From JAXDBM01 sp963709485 (lineage in GTDB: Bacteria; Desulfobacterota; Syntrophia; Syntrophales; Fen-1087): a DNA stretch of 64,000 nt. Positions 9,308-17,813 of the stretch are shown one piece after another. Under the pieces are notes generated by a model. That model was given only the letters and a program-made list of their open reading frames with translations. It did no database searches and was not told the origin of the DNA. Location of the stretch: contig CAVPWE010000003.1 of NCBI GenBank assembly GCA_963709485.1, positions 62,001-126,000 of the forward strand, written 5' to 3'. The translations under genes and the position numbers were made by a program. Each line of letters starts with the position of its first letter. Positions within the stretch are counted from its first letter, which is position 1.

Positions 9308-11449
9308 TTACTTTGCGATAGAGACGCGGGTTGAGACATGGGACTCGCCGCCGACCACATCCTGCCATTCCAGCGTTAAACCGGAATCGGGAATCAGAAT
9401 GTTGCTCGCAACCTGCTCACCGACCGTTGCAACCCGGCCAATGGTCGAACCGAATCCATGCGCCAATCCGAGACAATCCGGTCTGATCCCTTCCGACAGC
9501 ATCACCCGCACCTGGATGCTGCCGCTGGGTGATTCAACAGTCACCTTGTCTCCATCCGCAAGCCCCATATCCCTGGCCACGCGGGTGTTGATCATGAGGG
9601 GGTTTGAAAAGGATCCGGAGATCTTATCCCGAAGCTGCGGGTTGTTGTGGGACCACTGACCGGTGCCCGAGTGATAAATGGTTCGGTAGGAGATCAGGAT
9701 AAAGGGATAGGCTTTCGAGTTGTCGGCATATTCCTGTGCAAGGTCCGGTCGGGGAAGGGCCTGATTCCAAGGCGGTTCCTCAAGGTCTTCCCAGTAAAGG
9801 TGCAATTTTTTGCTCGGCGTTCCAAAGCCGCCTGCTTTTTCGTATTTCCGGAACCCCATGGTTCTTGGCGACCAGAGGCCGCCGATTTCCTGGAGTTTCT
9901 TTACCGAAAGTCCAAGACCTTTCAGTTGAATATCATAATAGGCGATGTCATCCTCAAACTGGAAATATTCGGGGACAATTTTCTTGCCCAGCTCGATCAT
10001 GACGATATTGGAGTGACGGCATTCTCCCGGCGCCTTAACGACGGGCTGGCGCAGGGCAAGGCCATGACCGAAATTATACCACCAGGGCATATACAGAAGT
10101 TCCCACCGCTCGAAATAGGATTTATCCGGAAGGATCAGGTCTGCGTATTTGGTCGTTTCCGACATCATGATCTCGAAGCTGACCAGCATCTCCAACAGAT
10201 ATTCGCCTTTGTCGTCGGTCATGCAGACCGCTTTTTGCCATTCATTTTGACCCATCTCCGTCAGCGCCGGGTTGGATTCCGCCGTAATCAGGATTTTCAG
10301 GCCGCCGTTCTTGATGGCTTGGGCCTCGTACCATGTCGGTTCCATGATGAAGGAGTACTTGGCGAATTTGTCCCGATCCGGCCCTGTCCGATGCCACCCA
10401 AGCTCATGGAGATCAGGTCCGGCCGGCGCGGGGGTAACGGGCGACAATGGCGTAAGATCGGGCAGCGGCTGCCCCCCGGGATTGTCGATATTGCCCGTAA
10501 TGCAGAGGAAAATATTCCAGGCATGGGCGAAGTCCATGGCATTCCCAAGCATGACGCCCTTGAAGCTGTCCACGCCCACGGAGGGAGCCGCAGCACAATC
10601 TTCCGCCAGCTTCTTGATTGTGTCTGCGGGGACATCGCAAATTTTCCCCATTTTCTCCGGTGTCTTATCTTTTATGTAGCTTTTCAGCTTCTCAAAATCA
10701 CCTTCACGAACCCATTTCTTTACAAAGTCTTTGGCATAAAGATCCTTCATGATGAGGTGGTGAATCATTCCCAGGAAAAAGGCCGTATCGCCGCTGGGCT
10801 TGATGGGAATCCACCAGTCTGCCTTGGCCGCTTCCGGCGTAAACATGGGATCCAGGACCACCAGTTTGGCGCCCCGTTCCCGCGCCTCCAGGATATCTCT
10901 GGGGACGGCTGCGTCTTCAAGACCGCCAAAGGGACGACGCCCGGACATAATCATGATGCCACCCTTCGGGACAGCAAACCAGGCCGGGGGAATGTGATGA
11001 TTCGGCACACCGCCCATGGTTCTTATAAAGCCGACAATCTTTGCCGAGTCGCAGTGGGGAAGGGCTGTGTTGATAAAGCCTCCGTAAGCGTTCAGGAACC
11101 TCCACTTTGGATCTGTGATGCTGTGGGGAAAGAAGTTAGCCGTCAGTTTGTGGGCTTCACCACGATCCCTGAGATTACGGAGTTTGTTCTCCAGGATCGT
11201 CATGGCTTCGTCCCAGGAAATTCTTTCGAACTTTCCCTCGCCGCGTTTACCGACCCGTTTCAGCGGATAGAGCAAGCGGTCCTGGGAATATTCCAGAGAG
11301 ACGCCTGCCATGCCCTTCACGCAAGCTTTTCCCCGGGCTTTTGGGTTGCCCCGGACCTCCTTTAAAACGCCATTTTCGACTCTGGCAATAATCGAACATT
11401 CCGCCTTGCACTGGTAACACACCGTGGGTATCCATTGTGATCCTTGCAT
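9308..11449 (-). CDS. Cytoplasmic molybdopterin oxidoreductase (DMSO reductase family)
   Basis: 713 residues from ATG 11449, chosen for its AGGAGATCACC ribosome site. The N-terminus carries a 4Fe-4S motif, CYQCKAECS followed ~25 residues later by KACVKG. MoCo-binding segments follow, including WRFLNAYGGF, IMSGRRPFGG, LVVLDPMFTPEA and ITGNIDNPGG, and the C-terminal MolyDop-binding domain has HSGTGQWSHNN and GDKVTVESPSG. There is no Tat signal, so it should be cytoplasmic. The likely Mo ligand is Cys in LPHCDSAK; the next residue is Asp, not the His that follows Cys/Sec in formate dehydrogenases. It sits between a small membrane peptide and the flavoprotein-ferredoxin subunit, all in the FNT operon. 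Substrate unknown; Cys-ligated sulfur or other oxyanion reductases are the closest style. Confidence 0.85.
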   Translation of the reverse strand: MQGSQWIPTVCYQCKAECSIIARVENGVLKEVRGNPKARGKACVKGMAGVSLEYSQDRLLYPLKRVGKRGEGKFERISWDEAMTILENKLRNLRDRGEAHKLTANFFPHSITDPKWRFLNAYGGFINTALPHCDSAKIVGFIRTMGGVPNHHIPPAWFAVPKGGIMIMSGRRPFGGLEDAAVPRDILEARERGAKLVVLDPMFTPEAAKADWWIPIKPSGDTAFFLGMIHHLIMKDLYAKDFVKKWVREGDFEKLKSYIKDKTPEKMGKICDVPADTIKKLAEDCAAAPSVGVDSFKGVMLGNAMDFAHAWNIFLCITGNIDNPGGQPLPDLTPLSPVTPAPAGPDLHELGWHRTGPDRDKFAKYSFIMEPTWYEAQAIKNGGLKILITAESNPALTEMGQNEWQKAVCMTDDKGEYLLEMLVSFEIMMSETTKYADLILPDKSYFERWELLYMPWWYNFGHGLALRQPVVKAPGECRHSNIVMIELGKKIVPEYFQFEDDIAYYDIQLKGLGLSVKKLQEIGGLWSPRTMGFRKYEKAGGFGTPSKKLHLYWEDLEEPPWNQALPRPDLAQEYADNSKAYPFILISYRTIYHSGTGQWSHNNPQLRDKISGSFSNPLMINTRVARDMGLADGDKVTVESPSGSIQVRVMLSEGIRPDCLGLAHGFGSTIGRVATVGEQVASNILIPDSGLTLEWQDVVGGESHVSTRVSIAK

Positions 11450-11616
11450 GGTGATCTCCTTTCCCCTGACCAGGTCTGCTGTTGAAGCACCCATTTGACC
11501 CAGTTAGAATCGTTACCGTTCTCCTGCCCTTCGAAGCCATTTAATCTGCTGGTGCAAGCAGCAATTAAATACTCAGTTCCGCTTCACTGAGTGCTTCCCC
11601 GGACACCCCTCTTCCC

Positions 11617-11745
11617 TTATTCCAATTTCCCGGGATAATCCGGGTATTTGCCATGAAAAATTCTGACGATAAGATAAGTGAGAACTACGAAGGCGCCGAA
11701 AATAATCCAGGAAACGGAATCGTACGGTGTAAATGAAGTGTCCAT
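11617..11745 (-). CDS. 42-residue single-span membrane protein in the FNT/Mo-enzyme operon
   Basis: ATG 11745 has AAAGGA eight bases upstream and lies 12 bases after the stop of the FNT gene. The product begins MDTSFTPYDSVSW, has one hydrophobic span (IIFGAFVVLTYLIV) and ends with a basic, Tyr/Pro-rich tail (RIFHGKYPDYPGKLE). The tight spacing, the clear ribosome site and membrane topology argue that it is real. I do not recognise a family. A role as a membrane tether or modulator of the FNT channel or of the following Mo enzyme is only a guess from position. Confidence 0.65.
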   Translation of the reverse strand: MDTSFTPYDSVSWIIFGAFVVLTYLIVRIFHGKYPDYPGKLE

Positions 11746-11757
11746 AACGATATCCTT

Positions 11758-12639
11758 TTACAGTCTCTGCATGAAATTCTTCTTGTTCTTATACAACTCC
11801 ATAACCCGCTTCGGATTGGATACCAGCTGGAACACAATACCGACAAAGAAAATTCCCCCGATAAGATTTCCCATGACCGTGTACAATTGGTTGTGGGCCC
11901 AGCCATATTGGCCGAACCCCCAGTGCAGGAGAACAGGCGCTGCTGATGATAAAGATGCCTGGGTTTGCAGAAAGAGATCCTGCTGGAAGATGGGAAGGGC
12001 CAGAAAGCCGATATTGGCGATGCAGTGCTCCGCCATACCCGCCACAAAGGCAAAGGGCCCGTAGGCTGCCATGACAATTTTGGCGATATCTTCATTGGCT
12101 TTAACGTACAGGAGTGCGGCTGACTGGAGCATCCAGGTACAGATAATGCCCAGGGCAAAGATCTGCCCGGCGGGCATGCCCGTTTTTTTCACAGCGATGA
12201 CATGGGCCTGCTGGAGCCATGGCAAAGCCATGTAACTGCCCCCTTTGCTCACCACCCACATGAAAAACATGCTGCCGGCGAAGTTACCGGCATAGCCTGC
12301 AATAATTCCGATGAGAAACCAGGTCCAGGTAATCCTCTTGTGAAAAACGCCAATGATGCCCACTGCCATATCGGCGGTTACGAGCGTCATGCCACTGAAC
12401 AGGATAATGACCAGAGAAAACATGAAAGCCAATCCCATCACGAGATTGGCGACTCCGGGAGCAACATTGCTTGCCACCCCGGCGCTGACGGACAGGGCAA
12501 GCGTCGCTCCGAAAACGACGAAAGCGCCACCGGCGAAAGCGGACAACAAAAACGCTCCGGGTCTGTTCCGCAGCATATCCCATTTATAGGCACAGATATC
12601 CGCAACCCTGACGACCATTTCGTCGACGTCTGCAGGCAT
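11758..12639 (-). CDS. Formate/nitrite transporter (FNT) family channel
   Basis: 293 residues with six strongly hydrophobic segments, the FNT length and topology. The sequence GMAEHCIANIGF near residue 215 matches the conserved Glu-His-x-x-Ala-Asn of FocA/NirC (the central pore histidine), and a lysine lies in VIAVKKTGM near 165. FNT channels move formate, nitrite, hydrosulfide or short carboxylates across the inner membrane. It is the first gene of an operon with the small membrane peptide, the Mo enzyme and its flavoprotein-ferredoxin subunit, and lies next to hcp/hcr, so either formate or nitrite is plausible. Two overlapping dyads at 12765-12798 lie 126-160 bases upstream of the start. 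Specificity cannot be read from this sequence. Confidence 0.85.
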   Translation of the reverse strand: MPADVDEMVVRVADICAYKWDMLRNRPGAFLLSAFAGGAFVVFGATLALSVSAGVASNVAPGVANLVMGLAFMFSLVIILFSGMTLVTADMAVGIIGVFHKRITWTWFLIGIIAGYAGNFAGSMFFMWVVSKGGSYMALPWLQQAHVIAVKKTGMPAGQIFALGIICTWMLQSAALLYVKANEDIAKIVMAAYGPFAFVAGMAEHCIANIGFLALPIFQQDLFLQTQASLSSAAPVLLHWGFGQYGWAHNQLYTVMGNLIGGIFFVGIVFQLVSNPKRVMELYKNKKNFMQRL

Positions 12640-12764
12640 TTATTACCTCTCCTCAGGAATAAAGATTGTTTTTTATGGACACCCGGGAAGCCAATCGAAC
12701 ACGATCGTTTTATAAGCGTTGATCCCGGGAATATCAAGCTGTTTTTCAAGTTATTCCTGATACT

Positions 12765-12798
12765 TATGTCTTAAATGGCTTATGCCTTATAAGGCATA
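12765..12798 (-). promoter_or_regulatory. Tandem operator dyads upstream of the FNT/Mo-enzyme operon
   Basis: A perfect 18-bp palindrome TATGCCTTATAAGGCATA lies at 12781-12798. A second, overlapping and imperfect copy (TATGTCT-N4-TGGCTTA) lies at 12765-12782. Spacing between the copies is 16 bases. The same arrangement, with a shared 13-base string TATGTCTTAAATG, occurs upstream of the other Mo-enzyme operon at 23242-23275. The rest of 12640-12936 holds no gene I can support. Confidence 0.65.
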
Positions 12799-12936
12799 TG
12801 ATCAGGTAAAATATGATTGCTCATTGCGAAGGTCCGATCCGCTGCCTTTTCAGGCAGGGCAGGATGACGGGGGCATAAATTTCAGGAATCGGGAAGATCC
12901 CGGACAGGATCTGATATGAAGACCACTTGCGTTTCG

Positions 12937-14514
12937 TCAGGCCTCGACTTCGACGTCCGACGTCGGCCGCGCCACGCAGGCGTAGATGTAACCCTCGGCT
13001 CGCTCTTCGGCGGGCAGCTCGTTGTCGCTCATTTCGACCAACCCCCTGGCGAGCTTCACCTTGCACGACCCGCAGACTCCCGACCGGCATGCGTAATCGA
13101 TCTCCACGCCATTGGCCTCGGCCAGTTCGAGCAAGCTGGCGTCACCGGCCGTAGAGACGGTCTTCCCCGACCGCGCGAAGTGCACCTCGAAGCCGGCAGG
13201 CGCGGCGCGGAGCGGGGTCGTCACCGAAACCGGCGCTGCCGCGGCGGGTGCGGGCTCGACCGGCAGGACGGGCATGACGACGTGCCTGGGCACGTCACGT
13301 GCCTGGACATCATCGCCTTTGACCACGCGGCCGCCGCCGAAACTCTCGGTGTGGAGGTTGGCGATCGGGAAGTCCATCGACCGCAGGCAGTTCTTGACCG
13401 CGTCCATGAACGGACCGGGACCACACATGAAGACGTGCCGCTCGGGCAGGTCCGGCGCGATCAGACTCAGCATGCTCGCGTCGCAGCGACCGGTCAGGCC
13501 GGTCCACGAGTCCGCGCCCGTAATGCGGCTTGTGCAGGTTATGCCGACGCGGATTCCGCTGTGGCGCGACGACATCCAGTTCAGCTCGTTGCGGAAGATG
13601 ATGTCGCGCGGCGACTTGGCCGAGACGAGAAGGTGCGCGTCGACATCGGCGGCCGTGTCGACGATCCAGCGCAGCATGGACATCACCGGCGTGATGCCGC
13701 TGCCGGCGCCGATGAACAGAATCTTGCGCGAAGGGAAGTTGAAGCAGGAGAACTTGCCCGACGGTCCGCGCAAGGAGAGAGCGTCGCCGAGCTTGACATG
13801 GTCGCACATCCAGTTCGAGACCAGGCCGCCCGGGACGCGCTTGATCGTGATCTCCAGGCAGTGCGGCCGCGAGGGGCTGGAGGAGATGGTGTACGAACGG
13901 TGCACTTCCCTGCCGTCGATGGCCAGCTTGAGTGTGACGAACTGCCCCGGTTTGAAGGAGAACAGCACCGGCGACAGTCCGACCAGGCGGAATGTCTTTG
14001 CATCCTGTGTCTCCTCGACGATGTCGGCCACCTTGAGTTGGATCTCGCCTTCCTTCCAGAGCGGGATGTCGCGGTGGTGTTCGACCAGGTGTTCGAGCAG
14101 CGGGCCGGCGCCCGGCGGCGGTTCGAAAGCGGGTGTAACCGGCTGCGGCGGCGGCGAGACGGCTGCGGCCGGCTGCGACGCGAGATGGAACCGCAGCGTG
14201 AAGCCGCCGAGCTCCACGATGTCACCCGAGGCGATCTGCGCCGGCTGCATGGGCGCCAGCTTACGGCCGTTCAGAAACGTCCCGTTGAGGCTGTTTTCAT
14301 CCACCACGAACCAGCGGCCCGCGTCCGGCTGGAGCATGGCGTGCTTGCGCGACAGGGAGGGGCTCTCGAGCTGCAGGTCGACGCCGGCGGCACGGCCGAT
14401 CGTCATGCCCGAGCGCAGCGGCATCCTGGAGACGACCTCCGTACCGCGGTACGCGACGACGATATCCTGGCCCTGTTCACTCTCAGGCAAATCGGCAGTG
14501 CCAACTGTTTCCAT
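12937..14514 (-). CDS. hcr: Hcr-like NADH oxidoreductase (FAD, NAD, 2Fe-2S) with N-terminal FHA domain
   Basis: 525 residues. Residues ~15-110 form a forkhead-associated domain: GMTIGRAAGVDL, SLSRKHAML and ENSLNGTFLNGRKL carry the Gly-Arg, Ser-x-x-His and Asn-Gly landmarks of phosphothreonine binding. After a Pro/Ala linker comes a ferredoxin-reductase module with HRSYTISSSP (FAD), GAGSGITPVMSML (NAD) and CGPGPFMDAV, then a second Pro/Ala linker and a plant-type 2Fe-2S domain (ACRSGVCGSCK, distal Cys in IYACVA). Without the FHA part this is the layout of Hcr, the NADH-dependent electron donor of hybrid cluster protein, and hcp lies 77 bases upstream. Base composition looks richer in CG than the flanks. 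The FHA addition implies control by phosphorylation or docking to a phosphoprotein; this is inference. Confidence 0.85.
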   Translation of the reverse strand: METVGTADLPESEQGQDIVVAYRGTEVVSRMPLRSGMTIGRAAGVDLQLESPSLSRKHAMLQPDAGRWFVVDENSLNGTFLNGRKLAPMQPAQIASGDIVELGGFTLRFHLASQPAAAVSPPPQPVTPAFEPPPGAGPLLEHLVEHHRDIPLWKEGEIQLKVADIVEETQDAKTFRLVGLSPVLFSFKPGQFVTLKLAIDGREVHRSYTISSSPSRPHCLEITIKRVPGGLVSNWMCDHVKLGDALSLRGPSGKFSCFNFPSRKILFIGAGSGITPVMSMLRWIVDTAADVDAHLLVSAKSPRDIIFRNELNWMSSRHSGIRVGITCTSRITGADSWTGLTGRCDASMLSLIAPDLPERHVFMCGPGPFMDAVKNCLRSMDFPIANLHTESFGGGRVVKGDDVQARDVPRHVVMPVLPVEPAPAAAAPVSVTTPLRAAPAGFEVHFARSGKTVSTAGDASLLELAEANGVEIDYACRSGVCGSCKVKLARGLVEMSDNELPAEERAEGYIYACVARPTSDVEVEA

Positions 14515-14591
14515 GATATATTCTCCCTGATTCCGGCGCCCCCGAACCGCAAAGCCGGGAGCGCCGGCAAGTCGACTGTTTTTAGAATATT

Positions 14592-16238
14592 CTATTTTCC
14601 GGCCATCATGGCGGCGACATCCTCCGCGACGGCGCCGACGGGCTTGATGTCGAATTTATCCACCAGAACCCTGGCCACGTTGGGAGACAGAAAGGCCGGC
14701 AGCGTGGGTCCGAGGCGGATTCCCTTGACGCCGAGGAACAGCAGGGCCAGCAAAACAGCCGCGGCTTTCTGCTCGTACCACGCGATATCGAAAGAGATGG
14801 GCAATTCGTTGATGTCATTCAGCCCGAATGCCTTTTTGAGATTCAGGGCAATCACCGCCAGGGAATAGGAATCATTGCACTGACCCGCATCCAGCACGCG
14901 GGGAATGCCGCCGATATCGCCCAGGCCGAGCTTGTTGTACCGGAATTTGGCGCATCCGGCCGTGAGGATCACCGTGTCCCCGGGCAGGTTCTCAGCCACT
15001 TCGGTAAAGTAGCCGCGGGCCTTTTGCCGTCCGTCGCACCCGGCCATGACGACAAACCGCTTGATGGCTCCCGACTTCACGGCGTCAATCACCTTGTCGG
15101 CCAGGGCCATGACCTGATTGTGCGCAAAGCCGCCCACGATCTTGCCGGACTCGATCGGTTCCGGCGGTTTGCAGGTTTTCGCCAGGGCAATGACCGGAGA
15201 AAAATCCTTTGTCCCTCCCTGTGGCCTGTTGGCAATATGTTTGGCCCCGGCATAATTGACCACGCCGGTCGTAAACAACCGGTCCAGATAGGTGTTTTCT
15301 TTCTTTACGGGAATCAGGCAGTTGGTGGTGAGAAGAATGGGGCCGTTGAAGGACTCGAAATCCTGGTTCTGATGCCACCAGGACCCGCCGTAGTTGCCCA
15401 CGAAATGGCCGTACTTTTTGAATGCCGGATAGTAGTTCGCCGGCAGCATCTCCCCGTGCGTATATACATCGACACCGGTTCCTTCCGTCTGCTTGAGCAG
15501 CTCTTCCATATCTTTCAAGTCGTGGCCGGAGATCAGGATCCCGGGATTCTTTCCGGCGCCGATGTTGACCTCCGTGATTTCGGGATTGCCATAGGTCGTT
15601 GTGTTGGCCTCATCCAGAAGGGCCATGGTATTCACAGCCGTCTCTCCCGCCTTCATGACCATGCCGATCATGGCGTCTGTTGAAAGGTCCCGGGTGGTGG
15701 ATGCCAGGGCTTCCATGATAAAGCCGTAAATGTCATCCTTCTCATAACCGAGCACCGCGGCATGATCGGCATAGGCGGCGATCCCCTTGCAGCCGATGAC
15801 GAGCAGGGATTGAAGGGAACGCACATCCTCATTCTGGGTGGCCGTAATGCGGACCTCCTCGGACATGGCCTTGGCGATGATGTCCTCCCTGCTCCGCGGC
15901 GTCCAGGTGGCGCAATCCGGCAGCGTACCGGAGATGGCAGAGCCGACTTTTTCCTTGACGGCGTCCCGAACCTTAATGCCTTCCCTGATCCTTTCGATAA
16001 TCACCTCATTGTCCCATGCCGCATTGGTAATGGTGGTAAAGAGGGCCTCGCAGACGAAACGGCCGACCTTCCTGTCTACAGGGCCCTTTTCCTTCAATTT
16101 TTCGCCGTAGACCGAAATGCCCTTGCATACGTAAATGAGCAGGTCCTGGAGATCTGCGGTTTCCTCCGGCTTGCCGCACACGCCCCTTACCGTGCAGCCC
16201 TGGTTCTTGACCGTTTCCTGGCATTGAAAACAAAACAT
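14592..16238 (-). CDS. hcp: Hybrid cluster protein (hydroxylamine/NO reductase), class I
   Basis: 548 residues, the usual family length. The N-terminal cysteines are C3-x2-C6-x8-C15-x5-C21 (MFCFQCQETV, GCTVRGVCGK), the spacing of class I proteins from strict anaerobes that bind 4Fe-4S there. Hybrid-cluster segments are present: ISGHDLKDME, GEMLPANYYP, LTTNCLIPV, MAGCDGRQKARGY, LTAGCAKFRYNKL and DAGQCNDSYS. Hcp reduces nitric oxide or hydroxylamine in the cytoplasm and can act as a protein S-nitrosylase. An Hcr-like reductase follows; class I proteins often lack one, so the pairing is noteworthy. An FNR-type box and matching -10 lie upstream at 16345-16384. Confidence 0.95.
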   Translation of the reverse strand: MFCFQCQETVKNQGCTVRGVCGKPEETADLQDLLIYVCKGISVYGEKLKEKGPVDRKVGRFVCEALFTTITNAAWDNEVIIERIREGIKVRDAVKEKVGSAISGTLPDCATWTPRSREDIIAKAMSEEVRITATQNEDVRSLQSLLVIGCKGIAAYADHAAVLGYEKDDIYGFIMEALASTTRDLSTDAMIGMVMKAGETAVNTMALLDEANTTTYGNPEITEVNIGAGKNPGILISGHDLKDMEELLKQTEGTGVDVYTHGEMLPANYYPAFKKYGHFVGNYGGSWWHQNQDFESFNGPILLTTNCLIPVKKENTYLDRLFTTGVVNYAGAKHIANRPQGGTKDFSPVIALAKTCKPPEPIESGKIVGGFAHNQVMALADKVIDAVKSGAIKRFVVMAGCDGRQKARGYFTEVAENLPGDTVILTAGCAKFRYNKLGLGDIGGIPRVLDAGQCNDSYSLAVIALNLKKAFGLNDINELPISFDIAWYEQKAAAVLLALLFLGVKGIRLGPTLPAFLSPNVARVLVDKFDIKPVGAVAEDVAAMMAGK

Positions 16239-16344
16239 AATTTATTTTTCCCTTCTTGTTTTTTGGTTTGATCTGCCTCATCTGCGGCAAACGCGAATGC
16301 AGACGGGGCGCGCTGAGGAGCACAATCATTTGGCTCCCGATACA

Positions 16345-16384
16345 AATATATAAAATTCACATGTGTGTCTTTGACTTAAGTCAA
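16345..16384 (-). promoter_or_regulatory. FNR/CRP-type box and promoter of hcp
   Basis: Perfect palindrome TTGACTTAAGTCAA at 16371-16384 (TTGAC-N4-GTCAA, the FNR/Dnr/HcpR style). On the minus strand a TATATT hexamer lies at 16350-16345. If it is the -10, the box is centred near -40, the class II activator position. The remainder of 16239-16554 shows no gene. Confidence 0.7.
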
Positions 16385-16554
16385 TAAAGAGGCGCATCCT
16401 CGCAGCCGAAGCAGAGCCCTGCCGGCACAGCGACGTTTTTACCTGAAACCTTGGCTTCAAAAAATGCCCGGTCTTTCAAACAGGCTATTGCCGCTGACAA
16501 CCCACGGGAAAAGGCATGTAAGGCCCTTTGGTTAATCGGGTCATGCGACGGCTG

Positions 16555-17046
16555 TTACCTTACGGTATATCCACGACCCTCAAGGCAGGCGCTTTGAGCG
16601 CGCATATAGTCGACCTGCCTTTGAAACCATTGGACTGGAGGCATGTCACCGGCAGGGGATTTCGCCGGGTCATAGCCTGTCTGACCGGTCGCCCAGCTTT
16701 GGCATTCACTCCGGTCTTTTGCCTGCAGCTCCTCACTCTGGTTTTCCCGGGGATAGGCAAAGAGCTTGTCAGACGTCAATGGCGGCAACGGCGGCGCTGG
16801 CTGCACGTCCGCCGGAGGCTGCTCGCCGGTAGTCGCAGGAGGCGGTGCGTTTTGATATGCCTGAATGTAGGATGACAGAGCCAGCACTCCCCCGATGATC
16901 GCCCAGGGAATCCACCAGCCTCCGTAACCTCCGCCATGACCGCCGTGAGAGCCGCCATGAGGTCCACCGATAGCAACACCGGGTAGCGGGGCTATGAGAA
17001 GGATGGCCATCGCGAGAACAAGAAACGTAAAAGCAGCTTTCTTCAT
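16555..17046 (-). CDS. Secreted Gly/His-rich protein of unknown function
   Basis: 163 residues from ATG 17046, which follows GGAGGTCAATT. A signal peptide is evident (MKKAAFTFLVLAMAILLIA). The mature start is Gly/His-rich (GGPHGGSHGGHGGGYGG), then a short hydrophobic stretch (WWIPWAIIGGVLALSSY), a Pro/Ala-rich linker, and a C-terminal soluble part with two cysteines (RSECQSWATGQTGYDP, SACLEGRGYTVR). The Cys-x-Ser-Trp-Ala...YDP pattern resembles the short C-terminal module of exported proteobacterial glycine-zipper-like proteins; function unknown. The His/Gly stretch could bind metal. It stands alone between hcp and divergent genes. Confidence 0.7.
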   Translation of the reverse strand: MKKAAFTFLVLAMAILLIAPLPGVAIGGPHGGSHGGHGGGYGGWWIPWAIIGGVLALSSYIQAYQNAPPPATTGEQPPADVQPAPPLPPLTSDKLFAYPRENQSEELQAKDRSECQSWATGQTGYDPAKSPAGDMPPVQWFQRQVDYMRAQSACLEGRGYTVR

Positions 17047-17303
17047 AATTGACCTCCGTGAATGCTTCAGCAAATTTTCCTGATTAATATTCCTTTTTTA
17101 TACTTATTTCAATGATCATCTGTTCTGCCCGCACCGGCGTTGCCGCCATTGCCTTGAGAAAAGAGATTTGTCTATCCCCATTCCATTGTTTTTGAAGGTT
17201 GAAAATTCAGTTTACCTGTGAGATAAGCCCGGCATACTCATCCGACAATAAAACGATTACGGAACATTCATTCTCCTGAATGTTCAAGGGGTTTGACATT
17301 TCC

Positions 17304-17813
17304 ATGAACCGAAAATTTCTTCTTTTCACTTTCCTGTTCTTTTTCTTCTCTTCCATTGCTCTGGCCCAGGATGAGCAGCAGATGAAGGAACTCAACATTC
17401 GTGCGATCGTAAAGGATTCGCAGGATTCCATTCTGGAAGGCTATGTCAGCGCTCTGCCTGAAGAGGTGACGGTATCTTCCAAGGATAACCAGGAGAAGAA
17501 GATCCCCTCAAAATACATAAAATCAATCACTTTGGAAAAAAGTACGGATTTGGGTTCTTCAAGGTTGGATCCCAGACAGGAAGCCAAATATTCCGTGCGA
17601 GTGGAGAACAGTCAGGAGATCTACACGCTGCAGAAGAAATATACCTTCAGCCTTAATACCAACGTGGGGGTGGTCACCCGAAGCATTGACCCTGAATTTA
17701 TCAGTAATATCATTTCAAAAGATCTTTCCGGCGCCTCAAAGCAGAAGTCTGCCGAAGACAAATCCCTGATTGAGGATAAAAGCGTCATCTTCAGCCTGGA
17801 ATTCAAGTTTTAA
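17304..17813 (+). CDS. Secreted protein of unknown function
   Basis: 169 residues from ATG 17304; the frame also has an ATG at 17280, but starting at 17304 gives a compact signal peptide (MNRKFLLFTFLFFFFSSIA, cleavage after ALAQ). The mature protein is polar, rich in Lys, Ser, Glu and Ile, with a mixed beta-like middle (LNIRAIVKDSQDSILEGYV, VTVSSKDNQEKKIPSKYI) and a hydrophobic end (KSVIFSLEFKF). The ribosome site is weak (AAGGGG at 17285, spaced widely). No family recognised. It precedes the acyl-CoA mutase genes in the same direction but is separated by ~150 bases, so a functional link is not implied. Confidence 0.65.
   Translation: MNRKFLLFTFLFFFFSSIALAQDEQQMKELNIRAIVKDSQDSILEGYVSALPEEVTVSSKDNQEKKIPSKYIKSITLEKSTDLGSSRLDPRQEAKYSVRVENSQEIYTLQKKYTFSLNTNVGVVTRSIDPEFISNIISKDLSGASKQKSAEDKSLIEDKSVIFSLEFKF

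Noticed and set aside
9308..11449. Formate dehydrogenase alpha subunit
   Set aside because: FNT proximity is suggestive, but the likely Mo-ligand region lacks the Cys/Sec-His pair.
12916..14868. 650-residue open frame on the plus strand
   Set aside because: It is antisense to the FHA-Hcr gene, Arg/His/Asp-rich as expected from the high-GC complement, with no domain motifs.
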